Shown in pieces: positions 8,859 through 19,179 of a stretch of DNA of 64,000 nt. The notes under the pieces are model-generated. The model saw only the letters and a list, made by a program, of their open reading frames with translations, was not told the origin of the DNA and ran no database searches. The stretch is from Kosakonia cowanii JCM 10956 = DSM 18146 (GTDB lineage: Bacteria; Pseudomonadota; Gammaproteobacteria; Enterobacterales; Enterobacteriaceae). The translations under genes were made by a program, and so were the position numbers. The stretch lies in assembly GCF_001975225.1 (NCBI RefSeq), contig NZ_CP019445.1:4402001-4466000 (forward strand), in the 5' to 3' direction. Numbering within the stretch: the first letter of the stretch is position 1; each line of letters begins with the position of its first letter.

Positions 8859-10211
8859 TTATTGACGACGCGCAAGCACGTCAGCGTGATGGCGTTTTTC
8901 GCCAATCATCACCACGATCAGCAGCAGAACCGCTAACACGCTGCCACCAATCATCACCATGAAACCGCCATCCCAGCCGAAGAAATCGACGGTATAGCCA
9001 ACAATGGCGCTCGCCGCCACCGAGCCACCGAGGTAGCCAAACAGGCCGGTAAAGCCCGCCGCGGTACCGGCCGCCTTCTTCGGTGCCAGCTCCAGCGCGT
9101 GCAGACCAATCAGCATTACCGGGCCATAAATCAGGAAGCCAATGACAATCATGCAGGCCATATCCACGCCCGGGTTGCCCGCCGGGTTGAGCCAGTAAAC
9201 GATAGTGGCGATGGTCACCAGCGTCATAAAGAAGACGCCGGTCGCGCCGCGGTTACCCTTAAAGACTTTGTCCGACATCCAGCCGCAGATCAGCGTGCCG
9301 GGAATGCCCGCATACTCATAGAGGAAGTAGGCCCAGGAGGATTTATCCAGCGCGAAATGCTTCACCTCTTTCAGGTAGGTCGGCGACCAGTCGAGGATGC
9401 CGTAGCGCAGCAGATAGACAAAGACGTTAGCGATGGCGATATACCACAGCAGCTTGTTCGGCAGCACGTACTGCATAAAGATCTGCTTCGCCGTCAGCTC
9501 CTCTTCATGCTTGTCGCTGTAATCATCCGGGTAGTCGTTTTTGTACTCTTCAATCGGCGGCAGGCCGCAGGATTGCGGCGTATCGCGCATCAGTGCGAAA
9601 GCGATAATCGCCACCAGAATGGCACCAAAGGCTGGCATATAGAGCGCCGCATGCCAGTCGTTAAACCACGCCATCCCCAGCAGGAACAGCAGCGGAGGCA
9701 GACCGCCGCCGACGTTATGGGCGCAGTTCCACACCGACACAATGCTGCCGCGCTCCTTCTGCGACCACCAGTGCACCATCGTGCGTCCGCACGGCGGCCA
9801 GCCCATCCCCTGGAACCAGCCGCAGAGGAACAGCAGCACAAACATCACCGCAATGCTTGAGGTGGCCCACGGTACAAAGCCCATAAACAGCATTACTGCC
9901 GCTGCGAGGATCAGACCAGCGGGCAGGAAGACGCGCGGATTCGAGCGATCCGACACCGAGCCCATAATGAATTTTGAGAAGCCGTAGGCAATTGAGATCC
10001 CCGACAGCGCAAAGCCCAGATCGCCGCGCGAGAAGCCCTGCTCCACCAGATAGGGCATCGCCAGCGCAAAGTTCTTACGCACCAGATAGTAGGCGGCGTA
10101 GCCAAAGAAGATGCCCAGAAAGATTTGCCACCGTAAGCGGCGGTACAGAGGATCAACCTGCGCGTCGGGCACGCGAGACTGGTGGGGGGCGGGTTTGAAA
10201 ATGCTCAACAT
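8859..10211 (-). CDS. glpT: Glycerol-3-phosphate:phosphate antiporter
   Basis: GlpT imports sn-glycerol-3-phosphate in exchange for inorganic phosphate across the inner membrane; the family is also the entry route for fosfomycin. The 450-residue protein is an organophosphate:Pi antiporter of the major facilitator superfamily with 12 predicted helices. It contains the substrate-site arginine in [15 protein letters not shown] and [20 protein letters not shown]. The ATG at 10211 gives [10 protein letters not shown], as in E. coli, and has GGAGGCA just upstream. An open frame continues to 10433 but lacks family similarity. The gene diverges from glpABC and heads glpTQ. Confidence 0.98.
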   Translation of the reverse strand: MLSIFKPAPHQSRVPDAQVDPLYRRLRWQIFLGIFFGYAAYYLVRKNFALAMPYLVEQGFSRGDLGFALSGISIAYGFSKFIMGSVSDRSNPRVFLPAGLILAAAVMLFMGFVPWATSSIAVMFVLLFLCGWFQGMGWPPCGRTMVHWWSQKERGSIVSVWNCAHNVGGGLPPLLFLLGMAWFNDWHAALYMPAFGAILVAIIAFALMRDTPQSCGLPPIEEYKNDYPDDYSDKHEEELTAKQIFMQYVLPNKLLWYIAIANVFVYLLRYGILDWSPTYLKEVKHFALDKSSWAYFLYEYAGIPGTLICGWMSDKVFKGNRGATGVFFMTLVTIATIVYWLNPAGNPGVDMACMIVIGFLIYGPVMLIGLHALELAPKKAAGTAAGFTGLFGYLGGSVAASAIVGYTVDFFGWDGGFMVMIGGSVLAVLLLIVVMIGEKRHHADVLARRQ

Positions 10212-10488
10212 AAACTGCCTCCGTGGCACGGTAAAAGTCATGACATCAGGCGTCATGAGTGAAAACGAAAATCGCTTGAGTTGTTCGCGGCGGATTGTAG
10301 AGAAAGTTTTGACGAGAAAGAACGAAATGCCACATATAATGTTACAGAAATATGACAAAGCTCTAACTTCGTGCGGAAAAGTGCATTTCACTTTCGTTTC
10401 TTGTTCGTATATGCGCGATATCAAACAAACCACAGTAAGGGTATGGCTAAATGGTCGGTAAAGAACGTCGACCAGCCAGGAGACGACC
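10212..10488. promoter_or_regulatory. glpTQ / glpABC divergent control region with GlpR-like half-sites
   Basis: This 277-bp region separates glpT and glpA. Sequences matching the GlpR half-operator (wATKTTCGwT) recur: GATTTTCGTT on the minus strand near 10262-10273, TTGTTCGCG near 10281-10289, ACTTTCGTT near 10390-10398 and CTTGTTCGTA near 10400-10409. A plus-strand TATAAT lies at 10335-10340. GlpR repression and cAMP-CRP activation are known for this regulon in E. coli. No convincing CRP palindrome was found by eye. Confidence 0.5.
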
Positions 10489-12111
10489 GTGCCCTACTCA
10501 AACGACTACGATGTGATCATTATTGGCGGCGGCGCAACGGGTGCCGGTATCGCCCGTGATTGCGCCCTGCGCGGCCTGCGCGCTGTTCTGCTCGAACGCC
10601 ACGACATTGCCACCGGTGCCACCGGCCGCAACCACGGTTTGCTGCACAGCGGCGCGCGTTATGCGGTGACCGACAACGAATCAGCGCGTGAATGCATCGC
10701 CGAAAACCAGATCCTCAAACGTATTGCCCGCCACTGTATTGAAGCGACCGACGGGCTATTTATCACCCTGCCGGAAGACGATCTGAGCTACCAGGCACAC
10801 TTCATTGATGCCTGCACCCGCGCCGGGATTGCCGCGCAGGCCATTAGTCCACAGGAAGCCAGGCGCATGGAGCCGAGCGTCAATCCGCAACTTATCGGCG
10901 CGGTGCGCGTGCCGGACGGCACTGTCGACCCCTTCCGCCTGACCGCCAGCAATATGCTTGATGCCCGCGAGCACGGTGCAAAAATCCTTACCGGCCACGA
11001 AGTCTGCGGCCTGCTGCGCACAGGCGACACGGTGTATGGCGTGCGCCTGCGCCATCTCGCCAGCGGTGAAATCCGCGACCTGCATGCCCCGGTAGTGGTC
11101 AATGCCGCCGGGATTTGGGGCCAGCGCATCGCGGAGTATGCCGATTTGCGCATTCGCATGTTCCCGGCAAAAGGCGCGCTGCTGATCCTCGATCACCGCA
11201 TTAACCAGCATGTCATCAACCGCTGCCGCAAACCTGCCGACGCCGATATTCTTGTGCCCGGCGACACCATTTCACTGATTGGTACCACTTCAACGCAGAT
11301 TGATTATGCCGATATCGATAACGTGCGCGTCACGGCGGATGAGGTGGATATTCTGCTGCGCGAAGGGGAGAAACTGGCGCCGGTAATGGGGCAAACGCGC
11401 ATCCTGCGCGCCTATGCTGGCGTGCGTCCGCTGGTGGCAAGCGATGACGATCCCAGCGGGCGCAACGTCAGCCGCGGCATTGTGCTGCTCGACCACGCTG
11501 CGCGCGACGGGCTGGAGGGGTTTATCACCATTACCGGCGGCAAGCTAATGACCTACCGCCTGATGGCTGAGTGGGCAACGGATGCCGTCTGCCGCAAGCT
11601 CAACCATAACGTAGCCTGCACCACGGCGACAAAAGCGCTGCCGGGATCGCTGGGTTCACCAGACGAGGCACTGAAGAAGATCATCTCTCTGCCGACGCCG
11701 CTGCGCGGTTCAGCGGTCTACCGTCACGGCGATCGTGCCCCGACGTGGCTCGCCAGCGACCGACACAACCGCAGCCTGGTGTGTGAGTGCGAAGCCGTCA
11801 CCGCCGGTGAAGTGCAGTACGCGGTGGAAAACCTCAATGTCACCTCACTGCTCGATCTGCGCCGCCGCACCCGCGTCGGTATGGGCACCTGCCAGGGCGA
11901 GCTCTGCGCCTGCCGCGCCGCCGGGCAGCTTAACCGGCTGCATGTCACGCGCGACAACGAAGCGCGCAGGCAGCTGGCGGAGTTTCTGAACGAGCGCTGG
12001 AAGGGCATCAAACCCATTGCCTGGGGCGATGCGCTGCGCGAAAGCGAGTTTACCCGCTGGGTTTACCAGGGGCTGTGCGGGCTGGAGAAGGAGCAGGATG
12101 ATGAGATTTGA
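10489..12111 (+). CDS. glpA: Anaerobic glycerol-3-phosphate dehydrogenase subunit A
   Basis: GlpA is the FAD-containing catalytic subunit of the anaerobic glycerol-3-phosphate dehydrogenase GlpABC, which oxidises G3P to dihydroxyacetone phosphate and passes electrons to menaquinone. It has 540 residues. The dinucleotide fold starts at [13 protein letters not shown] near residue 7, a DAO-type oxidoreductase domain follows, and a C-terminal BFD-like iron-sulphur domain shows VCECEAV and [10 protein letters not shown]. The start codon is GTG, preceded by AGGAGA at 10478-10483. The stop lies 11 bases inside glpB, consistent with a tightly coupled operon. Confidence 0.98.
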   Translation: MPYSNDYDVIIIGGGATGAGIARDCALRGLRAVLLERHDIATGATGRNHGLLHSGARYAVTDNESARECIAENQILKRIARHCIEATDGLFITLPEDDLSYQAHFIDACTRAGIAAQAISPQEARRMEPSVNPQLIGAVRVPDGTVDPFRLTASNMLDAREHGAKILTGHEVCGLLRTGDTVYGVRLRHLASGEIRDLHAPVVVNAAGIWGQRIAEYADLRIRMFPAKGALLILDHRINQHVINRCRKPADADILVPGDTISLIGTTSTQIDYADIDNVRVTADEVDILLREGEKLAPVMGQTRILRAYAGVRPLVASDDDPSGRNVSRGIVLLDHAARDGLEGFITITGGKLMTYRLMAEWATDAVCRKLNHNVACTTATKALPGSLGSPDEALKKIISLPTPLRGSAVYRHGDRAPTWLASDRHNRSLVCECEAVTAGEVQYAVENLNVTSLLDLRRRTRVGMGTCQGELCACRAAGQLNRLHVTRDNEARRQLAEFLNERWKGIKPIAWGDALRESEFTRWVYQGLCGLEKEQDDEI

Positions 12112-13357
12112 TACGGTGATTATCGGCGGCGGGCTGGCGGGACTACTGTGCGGCATTCGTCTGAGTGAGAGCGGCCAGCGCTGCGCGATTGTCAGCCGCG
12201 GCCAGAGTGGGCTGAGCTTCTCTTCCGGCTCTCTCGATCTGCTCTCCCGTCTGCCGGAGGGCAAACCGGCCGGCACGCTGACAGAGTCCATTTCGCATCT
12301 GCAACATCATCACCCCGAGCATCCCTATGCGCGGCTTGGCGTTGAGCGCGTGCGCCACTATGCGCAGCAAACCCAAACTCTGCTCGCCGACTGCGGGCTA
12401 AATATGCAGGGCGATGTCGATACGCCGCGCCTGCGCGTCACGCCGCTGGGCACTTATCGCCGGGCGTGGCTCAGCCCGCAAGAGATTGCGTTGAAACCAC
12501 CGCAGGGGCTGCGCGTCGGTGTTATTGGCATCAGCGGTTTTCTCGACTTTCAGCCCGAACTGGCGGTGGAAGCGCTGCGCCAGCGCGGTGTTGCTGCCGG
12601 GGCTGAAGAGATTGCGCTCCCGCTTCTCGACACGCTTCGCGATAACCCCAGCGAGTTTCGCGCCGTGACCATCGCGCGCCAGCTCGATCGTCCTGAACAT
12701 TACGCCGATCTCTGCGCCGCCCTGCGACCGCTGAGTGCGCGTTACGAGATGCTGTGGCTCCCCGCCTGTTTTGGTCTGACGGAGAGTAAAGTGTTTACGC
12801 AGTTGAGCGAAGATCTGGCCTGCCCGCTGCGGCTGATCGCCACGCTACCGCCTTCGGTGCTGGGCATGCGCTTACAGCACGCCTTACAGCAGCGGTTTAC
12901 GCGCAGCGGCGGCAGCTGGATGCCAGGCGATGAGGTACTGCGCGCCGATATCAATCACGGCCAGGTAACGCAGCTCTGGACGCGCAAGCATGACGATCTG
13001 CCGCTGCGCGCGCGCCATATTGTGCTGGCCAGCGGCAGGTTTTTCAGTAACGGGCTGGTCGCCGGGCACGATCGCGTGCGCGAAGCGGTGTTCAATCTCG
13101 ATGTTCTGCAAAGCGCTTCGCGCCGGGAGTGGTATGGCGACGATCTCTTTGCCCCGCAGCCATGGCACCAGTTTGGCGTGCGCACCGATGAACAGCTTCG
13201 TGGTCTGCGCGACGGGCAACCGCTTGAAAATCTCTATGCGATCGGCTCGCTACTTGGCGGCTATGACGCCATCGCCCAGGGCTGCGGCGGCGGTGTTTGC
13301 GCCGTGACGGCGCTGCATGCCGCGCAGCAGATCCTCGATCAGGGAGGAAAACCCTAA
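12101..13357 (+). CDS. glpB: Anaerobic glycerol-3-phosphate dehydrogenase subunit B
   Basis: GlpB is the FMN/flavin subunit of GlpABC and passes electrons from GlpA toward the GlpC membrane anchor. The 418-residue protein starts [18 protein letters not shown], an N-terminal Rossmann flavin-binding motif. It carries the conserved GCGGGVCAVTALHAAQQI near its C terminus. The ATG at 12101 matches the E. coli start and overlaps the end of glpA by 11 bases. Its stop overlaps the glpC ATG by one base (TAATG). Confidence 0.97.
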   Translation: MRFDTVIIGGGLAGLLCGIRLSESGQRCAIVSRGQSGLSFSSGSLDLLSRLPEGKPAGTLTESISHLQHHHPEHPYARLGVERVRHYAQQTQTLLADCGLNMQGDVDTPRLRVTPLGTYRRAWLSPQEIALKPPQGLRVGVIGISGFLDFQPELAVEALRQRGVAAGAEEIALPLLDTLRDNPSEFRAVTIARQLDRPEHYADLCAALRPLSARYEMLWLPACFGLTESKVFTQLSEDLACPLRLIATLPPSVLGMRLQHALQQRFTRSGGSWMPGDEVLRADINHGQVTQLWTRKHDDLPLRARHIVLASGRFFSNGLVAGHDRVREAVFNLDVLQSASRREWYGDDLFAPQPWHQFGVRTDEQLRGLRDGQPLENLYAIGSLLGGYDAIAQGCGGGVCAVTALHAAQQILDQGGKP

Positions 13358-14547
13358 TGCATAACTCTTTCGAAAGCTGTATCAAATGTACCGCCTGCAC
13401 CACCGCCTGCCCGGTAAGCCGGGTTAACCCCGCCTACCCCGGGCCAAAACAGGCGGGGCCGGATGGCGAGCGGCTGCGGCTGAAAGATGCCGCGCTGTAT
13501 GACGATGCGCTGAAATATTGCACCAACTGCAAGCGCTGCGAAACCGCATGCCCATCCGGGGTGAAAATTGGCGATCTGATCCAGCGCGCCCGCGCGCAGC
13601 ATGGGGCAAAACCGCTGTCGGTACGTAATGCGATTCTCAGCCATACGGATTTGATGGGTACCCTGTCGACGCCTCTCGCGCCGCTGGTCAATGCCGCGAC
13701 TTCCCTGAAGCCGGTGCGCCAGTTGCTGGATAAAGCATTAAAAATCGATCATCACCGCACGCTGCCGAAATATGCCAGCGGCGGCACGTTTCGCCACTGG
13801 TATCGCAGCGTGGCGCCGCAGCAGCGTGCCTACGGCGAGCAGGTGGCGTTTTTCCATGGCTGCTATGTCAATTACAACCATCCGCAGCTAGGGAAAGACC
13901 TGATCCGCGTGCTGAACCAGATGGGCATTGGCGTGCAGTTATTGCAGCGTGAGAAGTGTTGCGGCGTCCCGCTGATTGCCAACGGCTACTTCGCAAAGGC
14001 GAAAAAGCAGGCGCAGTTCAACCTCAATGCATTAGAGCAGGCGATTGGCATGGATGGAATGCAGGTGCTCGCCACCTCCTCCACCTGCGCCTTCACCCTG
14101 CGCGACGAGTATCCACATCTGCTGGAGGTCGATAACAGCCACCTGCGCACACATATTGATTTAGCCACCCGCTGGATCTGGCGACAGCTCGATGAGGGGC
14201 ACACTCTGCGGCTCAGAGAGATGCCGCTGAAAGTGGTCTATCACACGCCGTGTCATATGGAGAAGATGGGCTGGACGCACTACACGCTGGATCTGCTGCG
14301 GCGCATTCCGGGTTTAGAGTTGACGGTGCTCGATTCTGCCTGCTGCGGCATCGCGGGCACCTATGGCTTTAAGCGGGAGAACTACGCCACCTCGCAGGCC
14401 ATTGGCGCACCGCTGTTTGCGCAAATCGAGGCCAGCGGTGCAGATCTGGTGGTAACGGATTGTGAGACCTGCAAGTGGCAGATTGAGATGTCCACCGGCA
14501 AACCCTGCGAACATCCCATTACGCTGCTGGCGCGGGCACTAGGCTAA
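13357..14547 (+). CDS. glpC: Anaerobic glycerol-3-phosphate dehydrogenase subunit C
   Basis: GlpC anchors GlpAB to the inner membrane and relays electrons to the quinone pool. The 396 residues contain two 4Fe-4S motifs, CIKCTACTTACPVS near residue 8 and CTNCKRCETACPSG near 55. Two CCG domains (EKCCGVP and SACCGIAG), typical of the GlpC/HdrB family, follow. The start overlaps the glpB stop, with GGGAGGA 8-14 bases upstream. The 22-bp gap to the convergent yfaY shows no clear terminator. Confidence 0.98.
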   Translation: MHNSFESCIKCTACTTACPVSRVNPAYPGPKQAGPDGERLRLKDAALYDDALKYCTNCKRCETACPSGVKIGDLIQRARAQHGAKPLSVRNAILSHTDLMGTLSTPLAPLVNAATSLKPVRQLLDKALKIDHHRTLPKYASGGTFRHWYRSVAPQQRAYGEQVAFFHGCYVNYNHPQLGKDLIRVLNQMGIGVQLLQREKCCGVPLIANGYFAKAKKQAQFNLNALEQAIGMDGMQVLATSSTCAFTLRDEYPHLLEVDNSHLRTHIDLATRWIWRQLDEGHTLRLREMPLKVVYHTPCHMEKMGWTHYTLDLLRRIPGLELTVLDSACCGIAGTYGFKRENYATSQAIGAPLFAQIEASGADLVVTDCETCKWQIEMSTGKPCEHPITLLARALG

Positions 14548-14569
14548 CGCCAGCACCTCTCCTGTTGAT

Positions 14570-15769
14570 TTATTCCACAGCGAGGGTTTCAACCACCGCA
14601 ATCCAGCCGTGATCGCTGGCGATATCTTTGCCCGCCAGCCAGCGGCGCAGGATATTAAGCGCCATCATCGCGCAGACCTCCTGGCGCACCGCCAGGCTGT
14701 GGCGGCTGCTGTTGAACTTCACCCGCAGGGCGCGGGTGCCTTCCGGCGTCGCCAGCGCAAAGTTGAGGTGATCCTCTTCCAGCCCGGTAACGGTCAACGC
14801 CAGCCCGGCGAGATGCCGGTTGCGTGACTCGGTTGTCCAGCGCGCGGTTTGTGCCAGCGCTTCTGCCTGCGACGGCAGTACTTCGCTGGCGAGCAGCGGC
14901 GCACCGGCGCGGGAGAGTTGCAAGGCGATAAGCCCGCTGGTGAACTGCTCGCTCAGAGTCAGGCTCAGCTGACGCTCGCGCAGTGCGGAGGCAATCGCGG
15001 CCGGTAAACCCTCGGTGCCTTCAAAAATCAGGCTTTCCCCCGCCACTTTTTTCACTTCCGGCCACAGCGCTTCCATCGCCGTACGCTGCTCCGCCGGACC
15101 GGTCAGTTTCAGTTCGATAATCGGCATCGATGAGCGGTAACCCATCACCACGCCGGGCGGCAGATCGAGATGCTGGAGTTTTTCTGCCAGATCGCTCTCG
15201 GAGCGACCAAAGGTGGTCAAACGCAGGCAGACCGGCGGCTGCGGCAGAGTGAAACGCTCACGCAGACGCGGCAGGATCTCCTGCTCGACCATCACTTTAA
15301 ATTCAGAGGGGACGCCGGGGGTAAAAAACATCAGGCAGCGGTTGAACTGCAATGCAAACCCGCAGGCGGTGCCAACCGGGTTATCGACCAGCTCGGCGCT
15401 GGCGGGGATCTCCGCCTGCTTGCGGTTGCTGGGTGCCATGACGCGGCCGCGATCGGTAAAAAAGCGCTCCATCTGCTTAAGCCACGCGTCGTGCAGCACC
15501 AGCGTTTCGCCTTTGGCGGTGGCTGCTGCCAGCGCGCTCAAATCATCGCTGGTCGGTCCAAGACCGCCATTGACGATCAGCACATCGGCCTGTTCGCTGC
15601 GCTCGCGCAAAATCGCAATTAAATCGTCGAGGTTATCGCCAACGGTATGGCGGCGCGTTAACGGCAACCCCTGGTTAAAAAATACGTCGGCCAGCCAGGC
15701 CGCATTGGTATCGACAATCTGGCCATGCAGCACTTCATCGCCGGTCGATAACATCTCCACATTTAACAT
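14570..15769 (-). CDS. yfaY: CinA-like protein YfaY (MoaB/Mog-type nucleotide-binding domain)
   Basis: The protein belongs to the CinA family. Residues 1-170 form the molybdopterin-binding-like domain (EMLSTGDEVLHGQIVDTNAAWLA; VNGGLGPTSDDLS) linked in other members to ADP-ribose or NAD-derived nucleotide hydrolysis. The C-terminal part resembles a degenerate NMN-amidase (CinA C) domain. Length is 399 residues, as in E. coli YfaY. The ATG at 15769 is chosen because it gives MLNVEMLSTGDE and GAGCGA lies just upstream. The precise substrate in enterobacteria is not settled. Confidence 0.93.
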   Translation of the reverse strand: MLNVEMLSTGDEVLHGQIVDTNAAWLADVFFNQGLPLTRRHTVGDNLDDLIAILRERSEQADVLIVNGGLGPTSDDLSALAAATAKGETLVLHDAWLKQMERFFTDRGRVMAPSNRKQAEIPASAELVDNPVGTACGFALQFNRCLMFFTPGVPSEFKVMVEQEILPRLRERFTLPQPPVCLRLTTFGRSESDLAEKLQHLDLPPGVVMGYRSSMPIIELKLTGPAEQRTAMEALWPEVKKVAGESLIFEGTEGLPAAIASALRERQLSLTLSEQFTSGLIALQLSRAGAPLLASEVLPSQAEALAQTARWTTESRNRHLAGLALTVTGLEEDHLNFALATPEGTRALRVKFNSSRHSLAVRQEVCAMMALNILRRWLAGKDIASDHGWIAVVETLAVE

Positions 15770-15858
15770 CGTTCGCTCCTGCAATCGGGGTTGAAACACT
15801 ATAGCGCATGCGCAGACTAAAGAGGGGAAACGGGCGCGGCGGCTGCCGCGCCGGGGGA

Positions 15859-16401
15859 TCAGAAGCTGGCGCTGGCGCCGAGATAAGGACCATCCGCAAC
15901 AATGCTGTCGCGGCGACCATCTTTGCCTGCCATCTCAATGTAGCGATAACCGGCTTCGACGGTGAACGGGCGCATAATGGTATAACGCGCACCGGCCTTG
16001 GCTTCCTGGTACTCTTTGACGCCGCTTGAGAGCGAGTCCGGAGAGTAGTAATACTCGCCGAAAATGTTGAAGCTGCGGGCGATCTCCCACTGCAAACCGC
16101 CGCCGACAGCGATGGCGTAACCTTCGCTGCCCTCATCCGGGTTCAGATAGATGCCTTTACCGCCCACGGTTGCCAGGAACGGCCCGAGCGGCAGGTTGTA
16201 ACCGAGCCCAAGGCTTGCGGTGTCACCATCATCTTCGCTATGCGCCCAGTTACCGCTGACTGCGATACCGCTGGTTTCGGTTCCCAGACCGAAACCGAGG
16301 CTGCTGTAATCTTTACCAATCTGTCCATTCAGGCTAATCGCCTGCGCACCGGCGGAGGCCAGCAACATGCCAGCACATCCTAATAGAGCTAACTTTTTCA
16401 T
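15859..16401 (-). CDS. yfaZ: YfaZ family outer membrane protein
   Basis: A 180-residue protein with a signal peptide (MKKLALLGCAGMLLASAGAQA, cleavage expected after GAQA) and a mature part rich in alternating hydrophobic/polar beta-strands, Gly and aromatics, ending in Phe. This is the pattern of a small outer-membrane beta-barrel of the YfaZ family. Its function is unknown; it may be a porin-like or structural barrel. The start at 16401 follows the family. A GGGGC-AGC-GCCCC stem-loop lies in the leader at 16422-16434. Confidence 0.9.
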   Translation of the reverse strand: MKKLALLGCAGMLLASAGAQAISLNGQIGKDYSSLGFGLGTETSGIAVSGNWAHSEDDGDTASLGLGYNLPLGPFLATVGGKGIYLNPDEGSEGYAIAVGGGLQWEIARSFNIFGEYYYSPDSLSSGVKEYQEAKAGARYTIMRPFTVEAGYRYIEMAGKDGRRDSIVADGPYLGASASF

Positions 16402-16546
16402 TTTCACGTTCCGCACGAAACGGGGCAGCGCCCCAAAGCGTCTGATTGTACGCTTATTTTCCCGACAGCAGAACGCCTAATAGCATGCACGGCCTGAGGC
16501 AAATACGCTTTCGGCCTGAGGACGAAAAGCCTTGCACCGGAGCGTG

Positions 16547-16780
16547 TCAGTGGCGGGCTTTCTCTACCATCTCAACCGGAATACCGGTCAGGGAGGCCAC
16601 AACGTCAGGCTCCATCCCCTTTTCCAGCATCACTTTCGCGATGCGCATCGCTTCCTGCTGAACGCCCTCGGCTCGCCCCTGAGCCAGACCTTTAACCAGC
16701 CCCTCCTCACGAAGATATTGTGCAATGTTCATTAACGTCTCCTTTTGCTGCTGCTCGGCTTTTGCATCCTTAGCGCAAAT
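16547..16780 (-). pseudogene. C-terminal remnant of an Rpn (YhgA-like) recombination-promoting nuclease
   Basis: The frame ends in a helical tail (LMNIAQYLREEGLVKGLAQGRAEG, about 20 residues on each side of the ATG at 16732, then IAKVMLEKGMEPDVVASLTG) that resembles the C terminus of Rpn/YhgA-like PD-(D/E)XK proteins. The roughly 200-residue N-terminal nuclease domain is missing: upstream the frame runs out at menE. Rpn genes are scattered through enterobacterial genomes and often decay. The stretch 16402-16852 otherwise holds only the yfaZ leader. Assignment is by remembered family pattern. Confidence 0.65.
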
Positions 16781-16852
16781 TACCACACTCTGAGTGCATA
16801 TCAGCCGCAGGCTTTCGCTCTGTCGAGGCAGCTCGCAAAAAGAGTTGCAGCA

Positions 16853-18217
16853 TTAGCACTGCTGCTGGTTCACCCATGTTTGCAGGGCGCGGCGGGAGAT
16901 TTTGATGCCGCCGTTTTTAAGCTCCTCTGGCAGAGGCAGCCAGCGCACCGGCTGTTGAAAACGCGCCAGCTTATCCGCCGCCCAGTGGCTGAGGTCCGCG
17001 GCATTGACCTCGCTTTCGCACTCAATTACCGCGACAGGGCGCTGCCCAAACTCCACATCATCAACCGGCACAACAAACACCTGCTGTACCTGCGGATGAC
17101 GGGCGATGGCGCGCTCTACCTCTTCAGGCTGAATGCCTTCGCCACCGCTGAAAAAGAGGTTATCCAGCCGGCCATGCAAAGTAAGCCGCCCATCATGGAG
17201 CGTGCCGCGATCGCGGGTGGCAAACCAGCCGGCATCGTTAAGCAGGGGCAGCAACGCGCCGTTGCGCCAGTAGCCTGCGGCGAGGCTCTCTGCACGCAGC
17301 CACACCTCTTCGCCGACAATCTTCACCTCACGCCCCGGCAACGCATAACCGACATCCGGCGCGCCGTCGGCCTCTTTTGCACACACCGTTGAGGCAAACT
17401 CCGTCAAACCATACCCGCACCAGCAGCGGATGCCGCGCTCACGTGCCTGTTCGGTCAGTTCGACCGGAATGGCCGCGCCGCCAAGCAGCACCGCTTTCAG
17501 CGACAGCGGCGCATTCTCATTGAGCAGGCGCCAAAGCTGCGTCGGCACCAGCGACGCATGGCTGCAGCCTCGCAGCGCCTGATCGAGCGGCAGCTTGTCG
17601 TGCACCGTCATGCGCGCGCCCGCCAACAGCCAGCGCCACAAAATGCCCTGCCCCGAGACATGAAACAGCGGCAGCGAAAGCAGCCAGTCATCTTCCTTAT
17701 TAAAGGGGATTAATGCGAGCACGCCCTGCGCACTCGCCAGATGGGCGGCGCAGGTATGCACCGCCGCTTTCGGCAAACCGGTTGACCCGGAGGTGAGCGT
17801 CATCGACGCCAGCCGCTGCGGCTGCCATGCAACCGCATGCTCACCCGGCGCTTGCGCGCAGCGCAGAGGGATAAAATCGTGCGCCAGCGGCGCGGGGGTC
17901 AGATCGAGGGCGAAGCGCAGGGTCATGGCGGGCAGCAGCGCATCCAGCAAGGCGGCGGGAAGCTGCGGGTTGATGGGTAACACTCGTGCGCCGCACTGCA
18001 ATAGCGCCAGCCAGGCGAGCACCGTCTGCGGCTGGTTGCGCGCGCGCAGCATCACGCCATCCCCCGCGCCGACGCCCTGGCGGGCAAAGCCGCTTGCCAG
18101 CGCATCCACCTCAGCACAGAGCTGCTGCCAGCTCAGGGTATGCTGATCTGAGCGCAGCGCAGGCTGGTCGCCGCGCTGCTCGCGCCAGTATCGCCACGGC
18201 CAGTCAGGGAAAATCAT
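16853..18217 (-). CDS. menE: o-Succinylbenzoate-CoA ligase
   Basis: MenE activates o-succinylbenzoate with ATP and CoA in menaquinone synthesis. The 454-residue protein is an ANL-superfamily adenylating enzyme. The P-loop is [14 protein letters not shown] near 138-151, the A5 motif is CWCGYGLTE, and the hinge and C-terminal domain show the aspartate of GRLDN and a late lysine in GGIKISRR. It overlaps menC by 4 bases and is the last gene of the men operon. The Rpn remnant lies downstream in place of the arn/pmrD genes found here in E. coli. Confidence 0.98.
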   Translation of the reverse strand: MIFPDWPWRYWREQRGDQPALRSDQHTLSWQQLCAEVDALASGFARQGVGAGDGVMLRARNQPQTVLAWLALLQCGARVLPINPQLPAALLDALLPAMTLRFALDLTPAPLAHDFIPLRCAQAPGEHAVAWQPQRLASMTLTSGSTGLPKAAVHTCAAHLASAQGVLALIPFNKEDDWLLSLPLFHVSGQGILWRWLLAGARMTVHDKLPLDQALRGCSHASLVPTQLWRLLNENAPLSLKAVLLGGAAIPVELTEQARERGIRCWCGYGLTEFASTVCAKEADGAPDVGYALPGREVKIVGEEVWLRAESLAAGYWRNGALLPLLNDAGWFATRDRGTLHDGRLTLHGRLDNLFFSGGEGIQPEEVERAIARHPQVQQVFVVPVDDVEFGQRPVAVIECESEVNAADLSHWAADKLARFQQPVRWLPLPEELKNGGIKISRRALQTWVNQQQC

Positions 18218-19179
18218 AGTAACGCGTCCAGTTCCGCCGCCGCGATGCAGGGCAGTTCGCTGCCGGGCCAGCGGCGAACTAGTTGTGCGGTCATCAACTG
18301 CAACGTATCAAGGCCAGGCACGGTACCGGGTGTCAGCCAGGCGGCAATCCGCGCCAGTTGCGTTAGCCCGAGGCTCGACTCCAGCGATGAGCTGATCACC
18401 GCCGTCAAGCCGAGCGCATGTGCCGCCGCGACCTGCTGCGCCACTTTTTGCAGGCTGCCGGTGAGAGTCGGCTTGATCACCACCGCGCTGACGCCCGGCT
18501 GAGGCGTAAAGGTGAAATCCGCCTCGCGCAGGCTCTCATCCCAGGCAATGGCGATGCCGGTCTCCTCAGCAAAGGCCAGCGACGCTTCGCGGCTCTGACA
18601 TGGCTCTTCCAGAAAAGCGATGCGTGAGCGGTTGGCAGGTGCAACATATTTAGCGAACTGGCGGGCTTTGAGCGGCGTCCAGGCGCGGTTGGCATCCAGA
18701 CGCAGGCGCAGATCGGGGATCGACTCCAGTAGCAGATTAACTACCATGCCGTCGCGCACCGCTTCGTACAGACCAACCTTCACTTTTGCCAGCTTCTCGC
18801 CGGGCAGCGCGGCGAGTGCGGCAAACAGCTCATCGGGATCGCCAGTGCAGAGCATTGCCGCGCGGTAGTCGGCAGGCTGCGGCAACTCCTCTGCCAGTTC
18901 AGCCAGCGCACAGCTCAGGCCAAACGCCGCGCTGGGTTGCGATGGCAGCGCGGGCGATGCGCCGTCACGCCAGGCTTGCACCCACGCTATCACCGCAGGC
19001 TGCACCTCATCGAGCGTCTCAACGCTGAACCCAGGCAGTGGGGTAATCTCCCCCCACCCTTCGCCACCGTTTTCCTGCAGCTGGATAAAGAGCCCGTCAC
19101 GGCTTTTCAGCCGACGCTCGCGCAGCACCACGCCTGCATCCAGCGGGATCTGCCAGCGGTAGATCTGCGCCTGGCGCAT
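18214..19179 (-). CDS. menC: o-Succinylbenzoate synthase
   Basis: MenC dehydrates SHCHC to o-succinylbenzoate. It is a 321-residue enolase-superfamily enzyme. The catalytic and metal residues are readable in order: the lysine pair of [10 protein letters not shown], Asp in LRLDANRAW, Glu in FLEEPC, Asp in AWDESL and Lys in VVIKPTL. The start overlaps the menB stop by one base and the stop overlaps menE by four, so translation is probably coupled. Confidence 0.98.
   Translation of the reverse strand: MRQAQIYRWQIPLDAGVVLRERRLKSRDGLFIQLQENGGEGWGEITPLPGFSVETLDEVQPAVIAWVQAWRDGASPALPSQPSAAFGLSCALAELAEELPQPADYRAAMLCTGDPDELFAALAALPGEKLAKVKVGLYEAVRDGMVVNLLLESIPDLRLRLDANRAWTPLKARQFAKYVAPANRSRIAFLEEPCQSREASLAFAEETGIAIAWDESLREADFTFTPQPGVSAVVIKPTLTGSLQKVAQQVAAAHALGLTAVISSSLESSLGLTQLARIAAWLTPGTVPGLDTLQLMTAQLVRRWPGSELPCIAAAELDALL

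Noticed and set aside
10378..10394. AAAGTG-CATTT-CACTTT palindrome as a CRP site at glp
   Set aside because: The GTG and CAC halves are 5 bases apart instead of the 8 needed for CRP, so it is left only as a nearby palindrome.
10212..10433. N-terminal extension of glpT by 74 codons
   Set aside because: The extra residues have no match to the family, cover the divergent control region, and the internal ATG at 10211 has a good ribosome-binding site.
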